Shown piece by piece: positions 34,934 to 43,647 of a DNA stretch of 45,453 nt; within the stretch, counting starts at the first letter, position 1; every line of letters starts with the position of its first letter. Where the stretch lies: NCBI RefSeq assembly GCF_026672275.1, contig NZ_JANQCD010000034.1, positions 1 to 45,453 of the forward strand, read 5' to 3'. The position numbers and the translations under genes were made by a program. This DNA is from Marinifilum sp. D737. Its GTDB lineage: Bacteria > Bacteroidota > Bacteroidia > Bacteroidales > Marinifilaceae. Under the pieces are notes generated by a model that had not been told where the DNA came from, made no database searches, and saw nothing but the letters and a program-made list of their open reading frames with translations.

Positions 34934-35048
34934 GGTAAATATGTTGTTTAAAAAGTATGTTCAAAGGTATATAAAAGCCATTGGATGTAAAATAATTTCG
35001 CTAGAAAAGGAAAAAGAATTACATTTGTCCCCAACTTTGTGAAAAAGA

Positions 35049-35080
35049 TTTGAATTTTTTCAAGTAAATTTATTTCTTTG
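35049..35080 (+). promoter_or_regulatory. Putative promoter of acpP-fabF-rnc
   Basis: TTTG at 35049-35052, 20-bp spacer, TTTCTTTG at 35073-35080 (one mismatch to TAnnTTTG), 50 bp before the acpP ATG. The leader is AT-rich. Confidence 0.6.
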
Positions 35081-35130
35081 CACAGTTGAAAATTAATTAG
35101 TTTAATATTAATCATTTAAATTTTAAAGTT

Positions 35131-35367
35131 ATGTCTGATATTGCATCTAGAGTAAAAGCTATCATTGTTGATAAGTTGGGTGTAGACGAAACTGAAGTAA
35201 CTCCAGAAGCTAGCTTCACTAACGATCTAGGAGCTGACTCATTGGATACAGTTGAGCTAATCATGGAATTCGAAAAAGAGTTTAACATCGCTATTCCAGA
35301 TGATCAAGCAGAAAACATCGGTACAGTAGGTGACGCTGTTTCTTACATCGAAGAAAACGCTAAGTAA
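35131..35367 (+). CDS. acpP: Acyl carrier protein
   Basis: The 78-residue acidic protein carries the growing fatty acyl chain on a 4'-phosphopantetheine attached to Ser37 in [16 protein letters not shown]. Length and sequence are standard. First gene of the acpP-fabF-rnc operon; fabF starts 21 bp later. Codon use suggests strong expression. Confidence 0.98.
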   Translation: MSDIASRVKAIIVDKLGVDETEVTPEASFTNDLGADSLDTVELIMEFEKEFNIAIPDDQAENIGTVGDAVSYIEENAK

Positions 35368-35388
35368 TTATTAACCAGACCCTTTTTT

Positions 35389-36642
35389 ATGGAATTTAGA
35401 AGAGTAGTTGTAACTGGGCTCGGAACAATTAACCCTATTGGTAATAGTATTGCCGAATATTGGGAGAATTTGGAGAATGGTGTAGGCGGTGCTGGAATGA
35501 TCACTCATTTCGATGCCTCTAAATTCAAGACCCAGTTCGCTTGCGAAGTTAAAAATTTCGATGCTAAAGAGCATTTTGATCGTAAAGAGGTTCGCAAACT
35601 GGATTTATATACTCAGTATGCACTTGTAGCTGTTAAAGAAGCTATGGCTGATTGCGGTTTAGATCTTGAGTCGGAAGATTTAACAAAAGCCGGAGTAATT
35701 TGGGGTTCTGGTATCGGCGGTATTAAAACTTTCTTAGATGAAGTTAAAGGATATGCAAACGGGGATGGAACTCCTCGTTTCTCTCCGTTTTTCATCCCTA
35801 AGATGATTTCTGATATTGCTGCCGGCCATATTTCGATGAAGTATGGATTCCAAGGACCAAACTACGGTACAGTTTCTGCATGCGCCTCCTCTTCACACGC
35901 AATTATTGATGCGATGAACTACATCCGTCTAGGTAAAGCTGATGTCTTTATCACAGGTGGATCTGAAGCATCAGTAAATGAAGCAGGATTAGGTGGTTTT
36001 AATTCAATGCAGGCATTGTCTACTAACAATGATGAGTTTGAAACTGCATCTCGTCCGTTCTGTAAAACTCGTGACGGTTTCGTTATGGGTGAAGGAGCAG
36101 GCTGTTTAATTCTAGAAGAATATGAACATGCCAAAGCACGAGGAGCTAAGATTTATGCTGAAGTTGTTGGTGGAGGAATGTCCGGTGATGCTTATCACCT
36201 TACTGCAACTCACCCTGAAGGTAGAGGAGCCATTAACTCAATGAATATGGCTTTGAATGACGCTGATTTGAAACCAGAAGATATCGACTATATCAATGTT
36301 CACGGAACATCAACTCCAGTTGGTGATATTCCTGAAACTAAGGCGGTACAAACTGTTTTCGGCGAGCATGCATATAAATTAAACATTAGTTCTACAAAAT
36401 CGATGACAGGACACTTGTTAGGTGCTGCAGGATCTGTTGAAGCAATTGCTAGTATCTTAGCAATGAACAACCAAACAGTTCCTCCTACCATCAATCACAA
36501 GGAGCAAGATCCACAAATCGATGAAAGACTAAACCTTACACTTCACAAAGCTCAAAAGCGCGAAATCAGAGCTGCTTTGAGTAATACTTTTGGTTTTGGC
36601 GGACACAATGCATCCGTAATTTTCAAATCATTTAGTGAATAA
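35389..36642 (+). CDS. fabF: Beta-ketoacyl-ACP synthase II
   Basis: The 417-residue thiolase-fold condensing enzyme elongates acyl-ACP with malonyl-ACP. The catalytic triad is Cys165 (TVSACASSSH), His305 (NVHGTSTPVGD) and His342 (KSMTGHLLGAAG). FGFGGHNAS near the end is the family's C-terminal motif. Second gene of the acpP-fabF-rnc operon. Confidence 0.97.
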   Translation: MEFRRVVVTGLGTINPIGNSIAEYWENLENGVGGAGMITHFDASKFKTQFACEVKNFDAKEHFDRKEVRKLDLYTQYALVAVKEAMADCGLDLESEDLTKAGVIWGSGIGGIKTFLDEVKGYANGDGTPRFSPFFIPKMISDIAAGHISMKYGFQGPNYGTVSACASSSHAIIDAMNYIRLGKADVFITGGSEASVNEAGLGGFNSMQALSTNNDEFETASRPFCKTRDGFVMGEGAGCLILEEYEHAKARGAKIYAEVVGGGMSGDAYHLTATHPEGRGAINSMNMALNDADLKPEDIDYINVHGTSTPVGDIPETKAVQTVFGEHAYKLNISSTKSMTGHLLGAAGSVEAIASILAMNNQTVPPTINHKEQDPQIDERLNLTLHKAQKREIRAALSNTFGFGGHNASVIFKSFSE

Positions 36643-36645
36643 TTT

Positions 36646-37386
36646 GTGATTAAGTCTATTATTCAATCCATAAAACTTTTTTTCTTTCCTAGGAGGGAGT
36701 TTTATGGATTGTTATTTGATTTTCTAGGGTTTTATCCTAACAAACCCGACTTGTATGAATTGGCTTTCATACACAAATCGGCCAGTATACCTAAGAATGG
36801 CTTTAACATGAATAATGAACGTCTGGAATATCTGGGCGATGCAATTCTTGGTGCCGTAATTGCCGATATCCTTTACAAGTATTTCCCTAACAAAGACGAA
36901 GGTTTCCTAACTCAAATTCGTTCTAAAATTGTTAGTCGCGAATCGCTAAACAAACTTGCCCTTAAAATTGGCTTGGATAATCATGTTGTATCTAATGTAA
37001 ATATGAATAACAACAAACATATTTATGGAGATGCATTCGAAGCTTTAATTGGAGCAATTTATCTTGACCAGGGGTATCTTAAAACCCGTACTTTTATCGA
37101 AGATAAAATCTTTAAGAAATATATCAATTTGGAAGAAGTTGTGACAGTAGAAACCAACTTTAAGAGCAAATTGATTGAATGGGCACAAAAGAATAAAAAA
37201 GACGTTTTCTTCGACACACAAGAAGATGGTGTTGATAAGACATTGCGTTTGCCTTTATTTATTTCTGAAGTTGAAGTAGAGGAAGTAAAAATGGGTAAAG
37301 GTATTGGTACTTCAAAGAAAGAAGCACAGCAGAAAGCTGCTCGTGAAGCCTTGAAAAGAATCAACCAGAAAGAACTGGCATCCTAA
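36646..37386 (+). CDS. rnc: Ribonuclease III
   Basis: The 246-residue enzyme cuts double-stranded RNA, for example in rRNA maturation. Its signature NERLEYLGDAIL is at residues 57-68 and the second acidic site DAFEALIGAIYLD near 129-141. A dsRNA-binding domain occupies about 165-240 (NFKSKLIEWAQ, GKGIGTSKKEAQQKAAREAL). A GTG start at 36646, three bases after the fabF stop, gives translation coupling. The position after acpP-fabF is conserved in Bacteroidota. Confidence 0.95.
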   Translation: MIKSIIQSIKLFFFPRREFYGLLFDFLGFYPNKPDLYELAFIHKSASIPKNGFNMNNERLEYLGDAILGAVIADILYKYFPNKDEGFLTQIRSKIVSRESLNKLALKIGLDNHVVSNVNMNNNKHIYGDAFEALIGAIYLDQGYLKTRTFIEDKIFKKYINLEEVVTVETNFKSKLIEWAQKNKKDVFFDTQEDGVDKTLRLPLFISEVEVEEVKMGKGIGTSKKEAQQKAAREALKRINQKELAS

Positions 37387-37493
37387 TTCAATTTATCCTT
37401 TGTATTATTAAAATTCTTCAGGTGATTTAATAAATCAAGCTGACAGGAATTGCCATGTCTAAATGTAAGCATATTTTGGTGAATACCAGATAC

Positions 37494-37586
37494 AAAAAAA
37501 AGGACGGTAACCACAACCGCCCTTTCATCTAACTATTAACCAAAATTTTTAATCAAGGAGATTGTTCCTTATAGATTCGCTCTCCG
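37494..37586 (-). ncRNA. Candidate small RNA, ~93 nt
   Basis: A minus-strand transcript starting about 5 nt after the TATATTTG box would contain the hairpin AAGGA-ACAATC-TCCTT, a weak ATTAA/TTAAT hairpin, and a final GGGCGGT/ACCGTCC stem (one U-G pair) followed by eight T, an intrinsic terminator. No minus-strand gene lies downstream for several kb, so it is not an evident leader. It does not resemble tmRNA, SRP RNA, 6S or RNase P RNA as far as I can tell. The remainder of 37387-37918 holds no gene. Confidence 0.5.
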
Positions 37587-37590
37587 ATAG

Positions 37591-37620
37591 CAAATATAGT
37601 ATCAAATTATAAACTTCAAA
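37591..37620 (-). promoter_or_regulatory. Minus-strand consensus promoter for the candidate small RNA
   Basis: On the minus strand: TTTG (37617-37620), 18-bp spacer, TATATTTG (37591-37598). Both boxes match the Bacteroidota consensus exactly. Confidence 0.7.
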
Positions 37621-37773
37621 TACCTTTTCAGTAAAAATTTGTTGAAATAACGAATTTTTCCACTAATTATAATCAATCCTAATTTAGAGAAGCTATATTT
37701 CATTAAAATATTCTAATTTCCTGATCAATAACAAACTTATACATCACTTGTGTTAAAGATTGTTAAGTCGTAA

Positions 37774-37801
37774 TTGTAGGATAATGATTTTTTTATCTTT
37801 G
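37774..37801 (+). promoter_or_regulatory. Putative promoter of the two-component operon
   Basis: TTG at 37774-37776, 17-bp spacer, TATCTTTG at 37794-37801 (exact). The leader to the kinase ATG is about 110 nt. Confidence 0.6.
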
Positions 37802-37870
37802 TATACGTGAAACAAGCATGATTAAAATAATTATTCAAAACACACTACAGTAATTGTTTTTATCTTGCAG

Positions 37871-37905
37871 CTTCCTCCCGGTAATATTGGGATGACTAAT
37901 GGAAG
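37871..37905 (+). other. Stem-loop in the leader of the kinase gene
   Basis: CTTCC-TCCC pairs with GGGA and GGAAG with an unpaired TGACTAAT on one side. It lies 14 bp before the kinase ATG and could affect translation. Confidence 0.4.
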
Positions 37906-37918
37906 AAAATAAAAAAAG

Positions 37919-39406
37919 ATGAATCAGAAGTACATTTGGTTAGTTACGATTGTTTTGTGTATATCATTGTTTGGATTGATATTGGTCCAAATAAAATACT
38001 TTCAATCTGCATCAAAACTTAAAGAAGAACAATTTGCTTTAACCGTTAGCAAAGCTTTAGATCAAGTTGTTAAAAAGTTGGAACATGATGAAAAATGGCA
38101 TTCTATCGTAAAGGGGAATGGCACGAATAGCTCTGGTACTTCCGGACAAACTTCCATCATAAATGAAAGTTCCAAGTTTACCTATACCATGGATCCAAAA
38201 CACGATATGTTGACCTTTAGTATTTCTCATGAGAACAAAAATATTAATATCGCTTCAGGACCATTAAAATCAGGTGGATTAGCAAATTTTCAGCAGCAAT
38301 TCAATAAAGCCCTAAAAAATAGTGGGGGTAATATTGGTCAATTTGCATCCAAACTAAGAAATGAAAATTTAAAACTAAACGATCGTATTGATCTTAAGGA
38401 ACTTCCAAAACTAATAAAGCAAATACTGCGAGATAATGGTATTAATTTAAATTTCGAATATGCCGTCAAAGTAAACAATATCAAATTTGAAACTGCATCG
38501 AAAAATTACTTTAGGAATCCATCGGTCATCAGGTATACAAAATTAATGTTTCCAAATGATGTTTTTGCCAGTTCAAATGTTTTACACATTTATTTTCCTG
38601 GCCAACAAAAGCATATGATTCAATACACCATGCTGTTTCCTTCATTTATTCTTACATTGGTATTGATACTTTGCAGTGCTTTTACAATTTTCATCATCTT
38701 CCGCCAAAAAAAATTGTCGAAAATCAAAAACGATTTTATCAACAATATGACTCACGAGTTTAAAACTCCGATTTCAACAATATCATTGGCATCACAAATG
38801 TTGAAAGACAATAGTGTTGCAACCACACAAAGCTTTATCGATCATATTGCAAAAATCATTAACGATGAAAGTAAACGATTAACTTACCAGGTTGAAAAAG
38901 TATTGCAAATGGCAGTATTTAATGAAGCCAGAATGAAGTTAAAGTTGAAACCTATAAGTGTTCATAAAATAATTCAAAATTTATTACCTAACTTTACTAT
39001 TAGAGCAGAAGATAAAAGTGGTAACATGTATCAAAATTTAGACGCCAGCCAGGATACAATTATGGCGGACGAGGTTCATGTTAGCAATGTTATCTCAAAC
39101 CTGTTGGACAATGCAATTAAATATTGCAAGGACAATCCGGAAATCAGTATCAGTACCAGAAACAAAGACAAGGGTATTGTTATTTCGATTACTGATAATG
39201 GCATTGGAATATCGAAAGAAGATCAGAAAATGGTTTTCGAGCGCTTTTTCCGTGTTCATACAGGCAACGTGCACGATGTAAAAGGATTTGGCTTGGGCTT
39301 ATCCTATGTGAAGAAAGTTGTTGATGCACACAATGGTGAAGTAAATGTAGACAGTGTTCTCGAAAAGGGATCCAAATTTGAAGTATATCTTCCTTTAAAA
39401 AAATAG
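37919..39406 (+). CDS. Membrane sensor histidine kinase
   Basis: The 495-residue protein has membrane helices at about 7-27 and 238-261 enclosing a ~210-residue periplasmic sensor domain with no recognised fold. After a short linker without a clear HAMP domain comes the H box MTHEFKTPIS with phospho-acceptor His279, then N box NVISNLLDNAIKYC, G1 DNGIGIS, F box FERFFRV and G2 GFGLGLSYV. It probably phosphorylates the response regulator 5 bp downstream. The signal is unknown. Confidence 0.93.
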   Translation: MNQKYIWLVTIVLCISLFGLILVQIKYFQSASKLKEEQFALTVSKALDQVVKKLEHDEKWHSIVKGNGTNSSGTSGQTSIINESSKFTYTMDPKHDMLTFSISHENKNINIASGPLKSGGLANFQQQFNKALKNSGGNIGQFASKLRNENLKLNDRIDLKELPKLIKQILRDNGINLNFEYAVKVNNIKFETASKNYFRNPSVIRYTKLMFPNDVFASSNVLHIYFPGQQKHMIQYTMLFPSFILTLVLILCSAFTIFIIFRQKKLSKIKNDFINNMTHEFKTPISTISLASQMLKDNSVATTQSFIDHIAKIINDESKRLTYQVEKVLQMAVFNEARMKLKLKPISVHKIIQNLLPNFTIRAEDKSGNMYQNLDASQDTIMADEVHVSNVISNLLDNAIKYCKDNPEISISTRNKDKGIVISITDNGIGISKEDQKMVFERFFRVHTGNVHDVKGFGLGLSYVKKVVDAHNGEVNVDSVLEKGSKFEVYLPLKK

Positions 39407-39411
39407 ACGCA

Positions 39412-40098
39412 ATGGAACAAGTTAAAATCTTATTAGCCGAGGATGATGCGAATCTAGGCCTTTTGCTTAAAGAATATTTAATCGCTAAAAATTATAACAC
39501 TACTCTTTGCGAAGATGGTGACAAAGCTTACGATGAGTTCTTGAAGAATCCATACGACCTGTGCATTTTTGATATCATGATGCCTCATCGGGATGGTTTT
39601 ACACTTGCAAAGGATATTCGTTTAATCAATAGCGAAATTCCAATTATCTTTCTTACTGCAAAATCGATGAAAGAAGATGTTCTGGAAGGTTTCAAACTTG
39701 GTGCTGATGATTATATGACCAAGCCATTTAGTATGGAAGAACTTTTGGTAAGAATAGAAGCTGTATTGAGACGAACTTCGGGAGTAAAACCTGAAAACAA
39801 CCAGGAAGAATTTAAATTGGGTCGTTATACTTTCGATGCTAAAAAGCAATATTTGGTTGATGGAGATGAAACCATTAAACTAACAACCAAAGAATCGGAA
39901 CTTTTAAAGCTACTTTGCAACAATGTAAATAAGGTATTGGAGCGAAACCTGGCATTAAAAACCATTTGGTCCGACGATAATTATTTCAATGCGCGTAGTA
40001 TGGATGTTTACATTACAAAACTTCGTAAACACTTAAAGGAAGAGCCAAGCATCGAAATTATAAACGTTCACGGTAAAGGTTATAAACTGATAATGTAA
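39412..40098 (+). CDS. OmpR-family response regulator
   Basis: The 228-residue regulator has a receiver domain (1-120) with acidic pocket Glu10-Asp11-Asp12, phosphorylated Asp54 (FDIMMP), Thr82 and Lys104, and a winged-helix DNA-binding domain (about 130-228; KLTTKESELLKLLCNN, RSMDVYITKLRKHLK, INVHGKGYKLIM). It is cotranscribed with the kinase and ends at a strong terminator. Confidence 0.95.
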   Translation: MEQVKILLAEDDANLGLLLKEYLIAKNYNTTLCEDGDKAYDEFLKNPYDLCIFDIMMPHRDGFTLAKDIRLINSEIPIIFLTAKSMKEDVLEGFKLGADDYMTKPFSMEELLVRIEAVLRRTSGVKPENNQEEFKLGRYTFDAKKQYLVDGDETIKLTTKESELLKLLCNNVNKVLERNLALKTIWSDDNYFNARSMDVYITKLRKHLKEEPSIEIINVHGKGYKLIM

Positions 40099-40111
40099 TC
40101 CACCAGATATC

Positions 40112-40143
40112 AAAAAAGCTGCTTTAAAAAGCAGCTTTTTTTT
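40112..40143. terminator. Terminator between response regulator and convergent gene
   Basis: AAAAAAGCTGCTTT pairs with AAAGCAGCTTTTTT around AA, with T runs at both ends, so it can serve both strands. Confidence 0.92.
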
Positions 40144-40161
40144 GATTATGAGGGCAAGAAA

Positions 40162-40860
40162 CTACTCCTTTTGTTTCTTCGATTTCTTTCTTTTAATCTT
40201 TTTCACCTTCTTTCCATCCTTCTCCTCTACCGTAACCTCAACATCCACTTCGTGATCTCCATGTTTCTCAATCCAAACATTGTCTTTGCCCGAACTCTTA
40301 ATTTTAATAATTTTCACACCATCCTCCTCAGTAATTTCAACATCGTCGGAATCTTGAATGATGATAATTTTTTCTGCTTTTTTCCCATGAAATGGAAGTA
40401 CATTTAATTTGTGTTTACCTCCTTTAAGCATTTCAATATGGATGTCTTTCGAAATACAAGAATCACCTGAGTGAAAAATAAAATCCTTATCCGGGAACTT
40501 AAATTTCTTCATTATTCTTATTGCATCCCCATCAAAAGTAGAGTCGACATTAAAAACAAAGCTCTCGATCATTTTGGAATGCTTTCCATGCTTTTTATCA
40601 TCATTAGAATACCAAACCATATGCTTTCTCATTAAAGAGTCTGGCACACCCTTTAATTCAATAATTTTCATGATTTCATCATGATCTTTATGCTCGTAGA
40701 AAATCGTATCGATAACAGTTTCTTTTCCATCTTCAACCACTTTAACCTTTACATGTACCTCATGTTTTTCCTTTTTCTTATCCTTCTCTTGAGCGAAAGT
40801 AACTTGTGACATCAACAAAACAGCACAACACAGGCTTAGTAAGAGTCTAAATCGTTTCAT
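40162..40860 (-). CDS. Secreted Lys/His/Asp-rich protein, unknown
   Basis: From the ATG at 40860 the product is 232 residues with a signal peptide (1-23, MKRFRLLLS to FAQ). The mature part is very rich in Lys, His, Asp and Glu (EKDKKKEKHEVHVKVKV near the start and KKVKKIKRKKSKKQKE at the end) with alternating valines suggesting beta strands. No domain is recognised; the many His and acidic residues could bind metal, but this is a guess. It converges with the two-component operon and could be one of its targets or sensors, which is not shown. In-frame codons 40866-40861 (MV) upstream are ignored. Confidence 0.65.
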   Translation of the reverse strand: MKRFRLLLSLCCAVLLMSQVTFAQEKDKKKEKHEVHVKVKVVEDGKETVIDTIFYEHKDHDEIMKIIELKGVPDSLMRKHMVWYSNDDKKHGKHSKMIESFVFNVDSTFDGDAIRIMKKFKFPDKDFIFHSGDSCISKDIHIEMLKGGKHKLNVLPFHGKKAEKIIIIQDSDDVEITEEDGVKIIKIKSSGKDNVWIEKHGDHEVDVEVTVEEKDGKKVKKIKRKKSKKQKE

Positions 40861-40970
40861 AACCATTGTATTTAAATTTGACTTGAATTATCTACTTTCA
40901 AAATTATCATACAACTGAAAAAAAGGCAGTTAAGCTTTAGCTAAAAAGAGTTAAGGAAAGGTTAAAATAG

Positions 40971-41008
40971 CGATCAGCAGTCAGCTTTCAGCTACTAGCC
41001 CCAAGCTA
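40971..41008. repeat. CAGC/TAGC-rich short repeat
   Basis: GCGATCAGCAGTCAGC, TTTCAGCTACTAGCC and CCAAGCTA are imperfect repeats of an AGCTTT(C/T)AGC motif, related to 15281-15317. Confidence 0.5.
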
Positions 41009-41061
41009 TAAAACTTATTACGCTTAAAATTGTTATTATAAGCCTCTTTAGCGCTTGGAGT

Positions 41062-41095
41062 AAAAAAAAAGCTGTCCGAAAAATCGAACAGCTTT
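41062..41095 (-). terminator. Intrinsic terminator of lepA
   Basis: Minus strand: AAAGCTGTTCGA pairs with TCGGACAGCTTT (one mismatch-like pair) and runs into nine T. It is 51 bp past the lepA stop. Confidence 0.85.
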
Positions 41096-41145
41096 GTATA
41101 TTTTTTTATGCTGACAGGATCTCCGAACGCTGTCAGATTACATTA

Positions 41146-42933
41146 TTAGTCTAACTTAAGAACCGCAAGGAAAGCTTTCTGAGGTACTTCTACGTTACCC
41201 ACCTGCTTCATACGCTTCTTCCCTTTTTTCTGCTTTTCCAAAAGTTTACGCTTACGCGTGATATCACCACCATAACATTTAGCAGTTACATCTTTACGAA
41301 CAGCCTTAACAGTTTCACGAGAAATAATTTTGGCTCCAATTGCCCCTTGAATGGCAATATCAAACTGCTGTCTTGGAATCAATTCTTTCAGCTTCTCACA
41401 CATTCTTCTACCGAATGCCTGTGCATTATCGAAGTGAATTAAAGTAGAAAGTGCATCCACACCTTCACCATTCAACAGAATGTCCAGTTTTACCAATTTT
41501 GCAGGACGGAATCCAATCTGGAAATAATCGAAAGAAGCATATCCTTTCGAAATACTTTTTAGCTTATCGTAGAAATCGAATACAATCTCACCCAATGGCA
41601 TTTCGTAAGTCAGCTCTACCCTGTCGCTGGTCAAGTATTGCTGATTGGTCATGATACCACGTTTGCTCATACAAAGTGTCATCAACGGACCAACAAACTC
41701 CGATTTAGAGATAATCTGAGCTCGAATAAATGGCTCCTCGATATAATCCAATGCATTCGGATCTGGCATATCTGATGGATTGTGCATCTCGAACTCATCA
41801 CCTTTCTTGGTGTGTGCAATATACGATACGTTAGGAACCGTGGTAATTACGTTCATATCGAACTCACGATCCAAACGTTCCTGAACAATTTCCATGTGCA
41901 ATAGTCCCAGGAATCCACAACGGAAACCAAAACCAAGTGCCAATGACGATTCCGGCTCAAAAGTCAGGGAAGCATCATTCAGCTTCAATTTCTCCATTGC
42001 TGCACGCAAATCTTCATAATCTTCCGAATCGATTGGGTAAACCCCGGCAAATACCATTGGTTTTACTTCCTCGAAACCTTCAATGGCTGCATCGCAAGGA
42101 TTCGCTTTGTGTGTAATGGTATCCCCTACCTTTACCTCGGTTGATGTTTTAATACCCGAAATGATATAACCTACATCACCCGTTTTCAGAACCTTTCTTG
42201 GTTCCTGAGTCAAACGCAGCACACCAATTTCATCGGCCTGGTATTCCTTCTCGGTATTTACGAATTTTACCAAATCACCTTTGCTGATTTCACCATTCAA
42301 AATACGAATGTAGGTAATGATACCACGGAACGAATTGTATTCCGAATCAAAAATCAAAGCTTGCAATGGTGCATCAGGATCTCCTTCCGGAGCTGGAACA
42401 CGATCAACAATGGCTTCCAATATATCAGGAACTCCCTCACCGGTCTTTCCACTGGCAGCCAAAATCTCACTCTCATCACATCCCAACAAATCCACAATCT
42501 GATCCTTCACGTCTTCAGGATTCGCATTTGGCAAGTCAATCTTGTTCAAGACCGGAATAATTTCCAAATCATTTTCGATTGCCAAATAAAGATTGGATAT
42601 GGTTTGTGCCTGAATTCCCTGGGTAGCATCAACAATCAACAATGCTCCTTCGCAGGCAGCAATCGATCTTGACACCTCGTAAGAGAAGTCAACGTGACCC
42701 GGTGTATCAATCAGGTTTAAGGTATACTTTTCACCATCGCGCATATAATCCATTTGGATTGCATGACTCTTGATGGTAATCCCACGCTCGCGCTCCAAAT
42801 CCATATCATCTAGTACCTGCGCCTGCTTTTGGCGGTCGGTAATGGTGTTGGTAACGTCTAACAAACGATCGGCCAAGGTAGATTTACCGTGGTCGATGTG
42901 GGCTATGATGCAAAAATTTCGAATGTTCTTCAT
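41146..42933 (-). CDS. lepA: Elongation factor 4 (LepA)
   Basis: The 595-residue ribosomal GTPase promotes back-translocation or helps in initiation and 30S maturation under stress. The G1 loop AHIDHGKST is at residues 11-19, with [12 protein letters not shown] (G3) and [11 protein letters not shown] (G4). The C-terminal LepA-specific region includes [44 protein letters not shown], of which [12 protein letters not shown] is diagnostic. Start at ATG 42933 is chosen over a TTG two codons upstream. It has its own promoter at 43028. Confidence 0.97.
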   Translation of the reverse strand: MKNIRNFCIIAHIDHGKSTLADRLLDVTNTITDRQKQAQVLDDMDLERERGITIKSHAIQMDYMRDGEKYTLNLIDTPGHVDFSYEVSRSIAACEGALLIVDATQGIQAQTISNLYLAIENDLEIIPVLNKIDLPNANPEDVKDQIVDLLGCDESEILAASGKTGEGVPDILEAIVDRVPAPEGDPDAPLQALIFDSEYNSFRGIITYIRILNGEISKGDLVKFVNTEKEYQADEIGVLRLTQEPRKVLKTGDVGYIISGIKTSTEVKVGDTITHKANPCDAAIEGFEEVKPMVFAGVYPIDSEDYEDLRAAMEKLKLNDASLTFEPESSLALGFGFRCGFLGLLHMEIVQERLDREFDMNVITTVPNVSYIAHTKKGDEFEMHNPSDMPDPNALDYIEEPFIRAQIISKSEFVGPLMTLCMSKRGIMTNQQYLTSDRVELTYEMPLGEIVFDFYDKLKSISKGYASFDYFQIGFRPAKLVKLDILLNGEGVDALSTLIHFDNAQAFGRRMCEKLKELIPRQQFDIAIQGAIGAKIISRETVKAVRKDVTAKCYGGDITRKRKLLEKQKKGKKRMKQVGNVEVPQKAFLAVLKLD

Positions 42934-42952
42934 TGTCAATTACGAATTACGA

Positions 42953-42970
42953 TCCCGATAGCTATCGGGA
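42953..42970. repeat. 18-bp perfect palindrome in lepA leader
   Basis: TCCCGATAG/CTATCGGGA, the same class as 6347-6364. It sits in the ~90-nt leader of lepA, 20 bp before the ATG, flanked by AATTACGAATTACGAT-type sequence. Confidence 0.75.
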
Positions 42971-43027
42971 ATAAATTACCAATTAGAAGTTACAAATTAC
43001 GAAAGTTTTATCCCGATTCGTAATTCG

Positions 43028-43057
43028 CAAATATAAATTCCTAATTGAATCCGCAAA
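43028..43057 (-). promoter_or_regulatory. lepA promoter
   Basis: Minus strand: TTTG at 43054-43057, 18-bp spacer, TATATTTG at 43028-43035. Both elements match consensus exactly. It separates lepA from the upstream peptide locus. Confidence 0.75.
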
Positions 43058-43119
43058 GATATTTAATTCCTTGGACTTTGGAAAGTTGAATTGCGAAATC
43101 GCATCGAAGAAATTGGGAA

Positions 43120-43350
43120 TTAAGAAAATGTGATGATTCCCAGCAAAAAAAGTAGCAACTTGAAGTCTGCAAGCAGCATGACAAGCATGAAAAATGCATT
43201 CTCTTCTCGTTCTTTAAGAAGGTAGTAAATATTTTATCGAGCCATCCACACCCCCAAGAACTCACCCATTTCGAAAACCTGCATGCCTACAATGGTCATC
43301 AATGCAAATAAACAGGTCAACTCTTCCTTGCTCAATTTTATTCTCTTCAT
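43120..43350 (-). pseudogene. Small two-helix membrane protein with an in-frame stop
   Basis: An ATG at 43350 opens a 38-codon frame beginning MKRIKLSKEEL and ending EFLGVWMAR at a TAA (43234-43236). The same frame continues for 37 more codons (NIYYLLKEREENAFFML onward, hydrophobic, to a stop at 43120-43122) with typical protein-like composition. Joined, the two parts would give a ~76-residue protein with two membrane helices. The simplest reading is a recent nonsense mutation; a functional 38-residue peptide is the alternative. It begins 6 bp after the preceding two-helix gene. Confidence 0.5.
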
Positions 43351-43356
43351 CGTATT

Positions 43357-43542
43357 CTAAATTTTAAATTTCTTTTTTAAGGTTCTTCCGATAAGCAACA
43401 AGCCTATTCCAATACCATTGCATAACAATCCCATTATTAAATACAAAGGATCTGCACCTGCCAATATTCTTGTGATTAGGTATAAACCTATAAAGAAAAG
43501 AAGAGTTGACAGAATAAGTATAATTGTAGAAAATTCCTTCAT
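43357..43542 (-). CDS. Small two-helix membrane protein, possible immunity factor
   Basis: From the ATG at 43542 the 61-residue protein has two helices (about 5-25 and 33-52) separated by RILAGADP and ends in the basic tail TLKKKFKI. A frame from further upstream adds 33 residues but would require a third helix and an unlikely start. Function is unknown. In the context of two double-glycine-leader peptides upstream on the same strand, a role as immunity protein is a reasonable guess only. Confidence 0.55.
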   Translation of the reverse strand: MKEFSTIILILSTLLFFIGLYLITRILAGADPLYLIMGLLCNGIGIGLLLIGRTLKKKFKI

Positions 43543-43647
43543 AACGTAATATGTGTTAAATATACTAATTCTTTTTAGTATACCATTCATACCGCTCAAC
43601 AGAATAATAATTAATAACGATAATTTAAAATAAATTGCCACTTTATT

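Noticed and set aside
37494-37530. Hairpin as the terminator of rnc on the plus strand
   Set aside because: On the plus strand only three T follow the stem; on the minus strand eight T follow, so the minus-strand reading is preferred, though a dual role remains possible.
43041-43265. Cys-rich open frame of 74 codons on the minus strand
   Set aside because: It runs across the promoter of lepA and is in a different frame from the more protein-like sequence at 43120-43350.
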